In this document: in pieces, positions 57,483 through 64,000 of the stretch
Numbering within the stretch: the stretch's first letter is position 1
Layout: each line of letters begins with the position of its first letter
Assembly: GCA_011634665.1 (NCBI GenBank)
Contig: WAEK01000006.1
Location: 205,001-269,000, forward strand
Direction of reading: 5' to 3'
Source: Mortierella sp. BCC40632
Taxonomy: Eukaryota > Mortierellomycota > Mortierellomycetes > Mortierellales > Mortierellaceae
Length of the DNA stretch: 64,000 nt
Translations under genes and position numbers: made by a program
Notes under the pieces: model-generated
The model's database searches: none
What the model was told of the DNA's origin: nothing
Seen by the model: the letters and a program-made list of their open reading frames with translations, nothing else

Positions 57483-58418
57483 GGATAACTAGAGTACCTG
57501 CAATACGAGACTGGCAAGTTCTCCAAGTCCCGTGGAGTTGGTATCTTTGGCAACAACGTTCAGGAGACTGGTGTTCCCCCTTCGGTCTGGCGTTACTACC
57601 TTCTCTCGAACCGTCCCGAGTCCAACGATTCGCAGTTCTTGTGGAAGGACTTCATTGCTCGCAACAACAACGAGTTGTTGGCCAACTTGGGCAACTTTGT
57701 GAACCGTGTCATCAAGTTTGTCAACTCCAAGTACGAGTCGCTCGCTCCCTCGGTCGAGACCGCTGGACCTGTGACCGAGTCCGAGGAGCGTCTTGTCAAG
57801 GATGTGAACGAAAAGTTGACTCAGTACATTGAGGCTTTGGAGAATGTCAAGATCCGTGATGGTCTCAAGATTGCGATGGAAATCTCTGCCCTCGGCAATG
57901 GTTATCTTCAGGAGAACAAGATTGACAACACTTTGTTCGGAGAGCACCGCCCCCGTTGCGACCGTGTCGTCTTGACCGCCTTGAACTTGATTTACTTGTT
58001 GTCGGCTGTCTTCTTCCCTTACATGCCCTCTACTTCCGAGTCGATTGCTCGTCAGTTGAACGCCCCCGTCCGTCTCTTGCCCACCGAGTTCACGGTGGAT
58101 GCCTTCTTGCCTGGTCACCAGATTGGTGCTGCCGAGTACCTGTTCAAGAGAATCATGGACAAGCAGGAGGAGATCTGGCGATCGCAATATGGTGGAAACG
58201 TCATCGATCCTGCTGTTGAGGAGAAGAAGAGGAAGAAGGAGGAGGAGAAGAAGAAGAAGGAGGAGAAGAAGAAAAAGAAGGCCGCTGCTGCTGCTGCCGC
58301 TGCTGCCGCTGCTGCTTCAGGTGAAGCTGAGGGCTCCAAGACCATTGAGCAGCAGGTTGATGAGCAGAGTGCCAAGGTTGGCGAGCTCAAGGTCACTGAG
58401 GATGGCAAGACTGCCTAA
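55677..58418 (+). CDS. MES1: Methionyl-tRNA synthetase, cytosolic
   Basis: Class I synthetase charging initiator and elongator tRNA-Met. Exons: 55677-55735, 55996-56112, 56222-56515, 56638-56689, 56829-57348, 57493-58418; 655 residues. HIGH motif is HLGN in [20 protein letters not shown] (about residues 43-46). TDEYGTATE follows. Zn-knuckle cysteines are CSQC, CPKC and CDKC. KMSKS motif is FSKS in [15 protein letters not shown] (residues 357-360). Then come [11 protein letters not shown] and the anticodon-binding helix bundle with [17 protein letters not shown]. The C-terminus is an unusual tail: [20 protein letters not shown], 13 Ala, then an acidic end. It lacks the GST-like N-domain of yeast Mes1 and any EMAP/Arc1p-type C-domain. 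The Lys-rich tail may supply tRNA affinity. Intron 5 has (CT)n at about 57431-57479. Confidence 0.97.
57431..57479. repeat. (CT)24 in MetRS intron 5
   Basis: CT dinucleotide tract ending 12 nt before the 3' splice site AG at 57491-57492, in the polypyrimidine-tract position. Confidence 0.95.
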
Positions 58419-58502
58419 ACTATTTGTATAGAGAATCGAAGGGGCCACACTCTATTCACCACACATTGGGCCGCCTTCACAATGTCTATAGAAACGAAAA
58501 AG

Positions 58503-58537
<35 letters not shown>

Positions 58538-58747
58538 GTCTCTACGCTCTTTTGAATTTGAAAAAATGATTAAAAAGCAACATTTGTATCTTGCGTAACT
58601 TTTTTTTTTGAGCATTGATAGTTTATGAGCCAGTCTAATCTCATGCCCTTTACTACTCTTGTCATCAAGCTATTTTTTTTCCGCATGTTTTTTTTTTGCT
58701 TTCCTTAAAAAAAAAAAAAAGTATTCGCTCTAATTAATACAGCGATC

Positions 58748-60222
58748 CTACTTGCTCTCCTCATCCTTCTTTGATTCTTCCTCCTCCTTCTTTTTCTTAT
58801 CATCTGAGGCAGTATTGCTCGAGGCGGACGAGAACCCTTGGAGGACGTTCTGGATCCGAGGATCGGATGTGTCGACACCAGCCAAAGAACCAAGCACCGA
58901 GTTCATAAAATCGGGATCTTGCATGGCATCGTCCGACCCAGAGGCTGCTGTCGAGGAGGCTGCTCCTGCTCCTGAACCATCGTGTCCTTGCAATGACCAC
59001 TTGATTGCCCGTTCCATTTCTTGCTCCTCTGTCAGACCATCCATATTGTGATCACCCTACACAGTTGAATATGGAGGGGGAGGGGGAAAAAAAGATAAAA
59101 AGAAAGAGAGCGGAACGACGCATGTGAGTCATCCTCCTCGCAAAGTATAGTTTGACATGAGTTATCCCTAGACTGGATAAAAGGCGAAAATATATAAATA
59201 TAACTTACATCGCCTTGTGACGAAGCTAGTGCTTGCGCAAGCAACTCATCTTCGATCAACATGGCATTAGCACCAGAGATGGCACCTGCTCCCTCGCCTT
59301 CACCCGAGCCGGACGCCTTGGCTGCCGCAGCAGTGACCGATTCTTGACGAGCACGCTCTTCCTCCAACGAGATCCGAAGAGCCAAGGCCAATTCTGGGTC
59401 CAGGTTTGGGTCAACCCCAAATTCATACGATCCACCACCTCCGGAAATATACGCCGGTGCGGATCCATCCTCTCCTGCAACAATCGCCGAGCTCACCAAA
59501 ATGTCACTCAAGAGATGAGGGCCTGGTGGGACAGTGACCAGGTTGCTGTAAAGTTGTTTTTTTTTTTTTTTTTTTTTGGAGGGAGTGAGGGAGGGTAAGA
59601 AGATACATGGTTAATAAAAAAAAGTTCTTCTGTCCTGAAAAAAAAAAAAAAAAAAAGAGGCAATCGCTGCTATAAAAAAAACAAAAGTCCTTATCCCTCA
59701 CCTATTGTCGTTGTTGTTGACAGCAGCAATAAAAGCATCAAGCTTTGCCGTGTTCTCTGCTTCCTCTCCAAAGTTGATCACGTCGACAGCAATGTTGTTC
59801 TTCTTGAGTTTCTTGGCCAACTTGACCAGTGTCTTCTCGTCCTCTTCCACGGGACTGCCTACAAATACAATCACTCTCTGTCTCTGGTTCTTGTTCTGAC
59901 GGTGCTTCAGTGCCAACTATAAAAAAAAAAAAAAAAAGTGTAAAGTCGTGAAAAAAAAAAAAAGCTTGGGTCGTTAGTGATGACAACTCCCCGAGTCGAG
60001 AAGAAAAAGGGAAAAAAAAAAGAGAAAAAGAAAAAGGAAAAGAGAGACCATCCCTTTCTAGAGCGAATAAAGCAGTAAATTTAACCCGTACCTGTGCAAT
60101 CTGAACACTAGTCGTGAAGGAGGCGCGTCCACCGATCGAGACACTATGTAACGCGGACAGAATCTTGCCAATATCGGACGTAAAAGTTACCAACACTTTT
60201 GGACTTTTGTTTCCCATTTGAT

Positions 60223-60259
<37 letters not shown>

Positions 60260-60527
60260 TAAATGTGAGAAAGAGACTAGATCAACAAGGGGTGCTCCCA
60301 TTCTCCTGCTTCTACTCAAGGAGTTTCGACATCGATTAAAGACTGTAGATCGCGCTTTTTTTTTTTCTTTCTTCTCTAATACTCGCTTACCTCTTTCCAG
60401 CCATGGTCATCAAACCGACCGTGTTTTCAGGGTTAGACTGAGTCTTGGCGCCAAAGATCAAATTCACGGCGTCTGCCTGAGCATCAACGCGAGTAGGCGT
60501 GTAGTCTCCACTAAAAGGGTGATAGAA

Positions 60528-60562
<35 letters not shown>

Positions 60563-60713
60563 TAGGTGAGACTCTGTATTCGCCGGTCCAGGGGTGCTGA
60601 TGATGGGGAGAATAAGGGACGTAAAGTGGCGTTCTTTCATGGCGTATATTCCTTACTTTCTCATCCACTCCGAGTTGTCCAATCTATAAAAAAAAAAAAA
60701 AAAAACGAGCACA

Positions 60714-60744
<31 letters not shown>

Positions 60745-60930
60745 GAATGTATTGGTGTTGTTAGAACTGGTGCAAAAGGATATGATACTGGAAAATCAAA
60801 AGGCGCTGTAGGTGACGAGAGTCTTTTAGGGGAGGAAGACGAGTCCCTTTGTTGTTGCTGTTCGCACGAGCTTCTCGTAGTCCCCAGTCCTAGAAGGCAT
60901 TGCATGGAACTTTTGTCTCCCTTATTCCAG

Positions 60931-60965
<35 letters not shown>

Positions 60966-61017
60966 AAGGAAGAATCCTCCTTCTTCCTTACACTAGGATT
61001 GACGCCTCCAAGACCAT
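58748..61017 (-). CDS. RPN10: 26S proteasome regulatory subunit RPN10 (S5a/PSMD4)
   Basis: Ubiquitin receptor of the 19S particle. Seven exons: 60992-61017, 60657-60683, 60391-60510, 60092-60203, 59702-59916, 59209-59545, 58748-59056; 381 residues (human 377). The first two exons are only 26 and 27 nt. The VWA domain runs from [20 protein letters not shown] through [78 protein letters not shown] to [22 protein letters not shown] helices follow: [20 protein letters not shown] and [18 protein letters not shown], with a weaker [13 protein letters not shown] between. [18 protein letters not shown] and a [16 protein letters not shown] tail end it. The first exons are not visible as open frames and were placed by phase and homology. 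Convergent with MetRS, stops 329 bp apart. Confidence 0.96.
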
Positions 61018-62108
61018 GTTGACGGTATAGAAATGGGAAGGTTGAAAGGCTGGAGAATATATATATATATATAAAAAAAGAGCGGTGTCCTGGTAGAAAT
61101 GTCCTGCTCTGCGAAACGAATGACAGACTGAGACCTCTTGAAGGTAATTGACTTGTTTCTATCTTTTTTTCTGTCCTTGGAAGGTCGGTAATTGTTCTCC
61201 TTTGTGTGATAATAGTCGGCGCTGGAGGTTCCTGATTCGTAGTGGGAGGGAGGGAGGTGATGTGGAATGAAAGAAAACGAGTGGAGCTAATGCATGTAAC
61301 GCGGCGGGGTGGAGAGTGAGAGTGAGAGAGAGGGAACACGTAACGAGGCTGGTCACGTGAACTTTAGATTCGAGACGTATCAGTATTTTTTTGCGCAGGT
61401 TGTAGAAAGGGTTGACCTCTGATAGCAGCTTGACATCGTAGAAACGCGTCGCGTGCTTCGACCAAAGACATGAATGAGCGAGCAACAGGAATGTAGTCCT
61501 TCCTCCAACTTGCTGCCTTGCATTGGTCATTCCAGAACTACCAACTTGATACTGGGCTGGCAACTGTGCCTTCTCTCTTTTCCTTTTTTTTTTCGGTCAT
61601 ATCTCAACGACCACGGACACAACACTACTGTAGCTCTTGGCTTGCCGAGAAGAGCAGCTGGATACAGTGTCGAAATTTCGGTGGGATTCTACCTCCTTCT
61701 GAAATGAACAATAGGAAAAATGAAGCAGCGACATTGATATTGCCTGTCATCTCTTTCTTTCTCATCTCACGCTCGCTCTTTTTTTATTCACCTCCACCTC
61801 ACTCATGGGTCCATAGAGTGTGGGACAAGGGATGAGACCGGAGATAACCCTTCATTCCCAACACGACCCCCATTCTAGGGTAGCCCCTTTCCACTGTCTG
61901 CTAGGTCAAGCAAGAAAGCTACATGGCTGTATAGCTATCATCTTCAGAGGCACCTACTGATTGTATAGTCCTCTTGGAAGTCGCTATAGACCTAGTAGAA
62001 GCAAGTTGTTTCTATACATTCCTATTTTATTTTTTCTTTAGATATGTTTGTATTTGTTTTTTGCTTGCTTTTTTCGTTTTTGTCTTTGTTTTTTTTATCC
62101 CACATCCT
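61018..62108. other. Promoter region of RPN10 and 3' flank of lipase gene
   Basis: Both neighbours are on the minus strand. It includes a TA-dinucleotide stretch at 61057-61073, a short (GAGA) stretch near 61315-61332 and T runs near 62030-62097. No exon was recognised. Confidence 0.45.
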
Positions 62109-64000
62109 TCAATCCTCTCCAACAAATACAGCATGACAAAGTCGCTCTACACAGGCTTCATAATTCGCAGGACTATGGTCTGTAAACATCGATCGAGCAA
62201 ACTGTAGCTCTCCAAACCGGTCCTCAACATGCTCAAACTTTCGCATCGACACCTTGAAGGCAGACTTGGCTGCCTGAGGCTTGGGTAATGCAGTTGGTTT
62301 CGAGGCGTCACCGGCAGTCATCGGATTCTTGGCTGTCGAATATCCACTAGGTGAGCTCGGCCTTCCATTTTCAAGCGTAGTCGACATTGAGCCCCATCCA
62401 AACGGCGAACTAGGTCGAAGTCCATTCATTAGGGTTGAGGCTGCACCTGCTGCTGCAGAGATGGCGGCAGTAGCAGAAAAGGTTCTTGCAGGAAGTGGTG
62501 CTGTAGAAGTTTGAGGAGCTGCTTCATTCATGGTCGAGAATGGGTCAACTGTGCTCGGTTCCTGGACAGATGTTGCTACCGACTCCAAAAGGTAGACAGG
62601 CGATGGAGGGTACAACTTGTCAGAACCCATATCTGCACGCATGGTCTTGATCAGTGCCCATGACCAATCTTGATCCTCGGCATCTTGAAGCTGCCACCGA
62701 TCATATTCCGAATAAATAGGCATACTCTGGGAACGCTTCGTGGCGGTGGGGTGTGGCGGTTTCTTTGGTAGAGGTGGTTCTGTGGTCCTCCGTAAAGGAG
62801 CTGATGGATGCTCGGTTGTTCCTTTGGTCATATTTGACTTGTTGGGTGATGTAAAAGTAGTTGCATCTACCTTGGCATCAGTCGTTGTTGCTTGACTGGC
62901 AGCATTGGCCTTGTTGGAAGAGACACCGATAATGAGTCGCTTGACAATATCTTCCACTACCTGACCTTCTTCATGTAGTGTCACAGCCACATTCTTAAAG
63001 TCTTGCAATAGTCCCAAGCTTAGGGTAGGCACAAGGTCGTATTGATAGACAACTGTTGTCACAAGGCCTCTGCAGTACTTGGACAAAGGCAAGGACATCA
63101 CACAAGGGGGTCCATAGGTGTAGCAATGAATGGGTCGTCCTGATGGCAATCCGGATCCTGGAGAAGTGACGAATGGAGTTGTGATCTCTGGGTATATGAG
63201 CCGAATGCGAGGCTTGCGTGATCGTGATCGGTATCCGTTGACGCCTTCCTCCTGCTGTCGTCGTTGCTTTTGTGTCCTTGTCAAAACCTCTTCTTCCTCA
63301 TCCTCTTCTTCACTCGAGTCCTCTACTTGCTCGACATGAGCCTCAAAATCTTCGCTCTTCATTGACCAAAGCACAGACAAGACAGCAGCAACACCTCCAC
63401 CCAGGGAATGACCACAGAGAACAAGGCCATAATCCGGATAGTCTTTCAGTGCCTTCCGAACCGTTTTGAACACTGTCGAGGCTTCTGTCGAAAGCAACCG
63501 TGCGGATGCATGCATGCCTGCATGAACCTTGTACCTGGTCTGGGCGCCTGTTTTTTGAGTCGGCAACACCAAGTCGTCATACTGTGCACAAAGATCTGTC
63601 AAAACATCTGACAAGCCAAGTGTTCCGCGACATGTCAACACCACACACTGTGCTTCATGATCAAAGTTGACATAGTGTACGAGCGAGTGCATTTTGGGCG
63701 CCTGGAATGAACCCCTGCCTCCTGGATCCGTGAATGAGGAGAGCAAGATCGAGTCTAGAGAGATGGATGTATGGGCCGCAAAGGCGTGGTGGTTTGGGTG
63801 GTCGCCATATGGAGAGTACACTGTATCTCCAATGGCACCAATACCAAGAATTCTCATGAAGTTGTGACCATAACTTGCTGAAGCGTATCGCATAAATCGT
63901 TGGATATTGCGGAGCAAATGGTCTCGTGGAAAGTTGGAGGGATTTGGCTCATGGGGTTCCTTGGGTGGTAATGGGGGCGGCATGGCATCGTCGTCGTCGT
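62109..64000 (-). CDS. Class-3 lipase (sn1-specific diacylglycerol-lipase-like), probably 5'-incomplete
   Basis: One open frame continues to the window edge. The first ATG inside is at 63983, but the upstream codons (Asp-rich) stay open, so the gene probably starts beyond 64000. From ATG it has 624 residues. The alpha/beta-hydrolase core shows FDHEAQCVVLTCRGTLGLSD (oxyanion region), TRYKVHAGMHASARLL, and the nucleophile elbow LVLCGHSLGGGVAAVLS (catalytic Ser in GHSLGG). YTYGPPCVMS follows, VYQYDLVPTLSLG gives a candidate catalytic Asp, and FTDHSPANYEACVERL a candidate His near the C-terminus. Insertions are an acidic loop (DSSEEEDEEEEVLTRTQKQR) and a long Ser/Thr/Pro stretch before the His. 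This layout matches fungal and animal DAG-lipase proteins, which release 2-monoacylglycerol from diacylglycerol. N-terminal TM helices, usual in DAGL, are not in the window. Confidence 0.85.
   Translation of the reverse strand, partial: DDDDAMPPPLPPKEPHEPNPSNFPRDHLLRNIQRFMRYASASYGHNFMRILGIGAIGDTVYSPYGDHPNHHAFAAHTSISLDSILLSSFTDPGGRGSFQAPKMHSLVHYVNFDHEAQCVVLTCRGTLGLSDVLTDLCAQYDDLVLPTQKTGAQTRYKVHAGMHASARLLSTEASTVFKTVRKALKDYPDYGLVLCGHSLGGGVAAVLSVLWSMKSEDFEAHVEQVEDSSEEEDEEEEVLTRTQKQRRQQEEGVNGYRSRSRKPRIRLIYPEITTPFVTSPGSGLPSGRPIHCYTYGPPCVMSLPLSKYCRGLVTTVVYQYDLVPTLSLGLLQDFKNVAVTLHEEGQVVEDIVKRLIIGVSSNKANAASQATTTDAKVDATTFTSPNKSNMTKGTTEHPSAPLRRTTEPPLPKKPPHPTATKRSQSMPIYSEYDRWQLQDAEDQDWSWALIKTMRADMGSDKLYPPSPVYLLESVATSVQEPSTVDPFSTMNEAAPQTSTAPLPARTFSATAAISAAAGAASTLMNGLRPSSPFGWGSMSTTLENGRPSSPSGYSTAKNPMTAGDASKPTALPKPQAAKSAFKVSMRKFEHVEDRFGELQFARSMFTDHSPANYEACVERLCHAVFVGED

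Overview
The window is a piece of a filamentous fungal nuclear genome. Genes are split by many short GT-AG introns, typically 50-330 nt. Noncoding DNA is crowded with (CT)n/(GA)n, (GT)n and T or A runs of 15-40 bases. Several genes resemble both animal and fungal families (a DDRGK1/UFBP1-like protein, a BLOC-1 subunit, a spectrin-like actin-binding protein). This fits an early-diverging fungus such as Mortierellomycota/Mucoromycota; that placement is inference. No virus, plasmid, transposon ORF or CRISPR array was recognised.

Layout, left to right. 1-992 (-): 5' part of mitochondrial N-acetylglutamate synthase. 1.0-5.2 kb: long gap with no gene recognised. 5175-9317 (+): Rud3/GMAP-210-like golgin with a GRAB domain, 10 exons. 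9498-12597 (+): CAF-1 p60 histone chaperone subunit, 8 exons. 12924-13444 (-): tiny two-helix membrane protein in three exons. 14357-16725 (-): two-RRM protein whose first intron is 1.2 kb of microsatellites. 18300-19774 (+): TIM17. 20679-27286 (-): Spp1/CFP1-like PHD protein of the Set1/COMPASS type with a roughly 1,690-residue low-complexity N-terminus. 28113-28791 (-): BLOC-1 subunit 1. 29031-30143 (+): mucin-like secreted or GPI-anchored protein, sharing a 239-bp divergent promoter with the BLOC-1 gene. 30620-31540 (+): MAPEG-like membrane protein. 31959-32031 (+): tRNA-Arg(CCT). 32748-34778 (+): DDRGK1-like protein. 36526-43781 (-): about 1,957-residue protein with an actinin/spectrin-type actin-binding domain and a long helical rod. 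47363-48821 (+): inorganic pyrophosphatase. 49743-49988 (+): small secreted Cys-containing protein. 51241-55064 (+): unrecognised coiled-coil protein with UVR-like motifs. 55677-58418 (+): cytosolic methionyl-tRNA synthetase. 58748-61017 (-): proteasome subunit RPN10, 7 exons. 62109-64000 (-): class-3 (DAG-lipase-like) lipase, probably incomplete at the right edge.

The genes form no operon or pathway cluster. They are mostly housekeeping genes for arginine synthesis, Golgi tethering, chromatin, mitochondrial import, translation and proteolysis. Local organisation is convergent and divergent pairs. The exon models were built by hand from splice consensus, reading-phase continuity and family similarity; every junction listed keeps phase. 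No clearly novel multi-gene system was found. The best leads are the DDRGK-like protein, the very long CFP1/Spp1 extension, the tiny two-helix protein, the two secreted proteins, the UVR coiled-coil protein, and the unusual homopolymer and microsatellite architecture.
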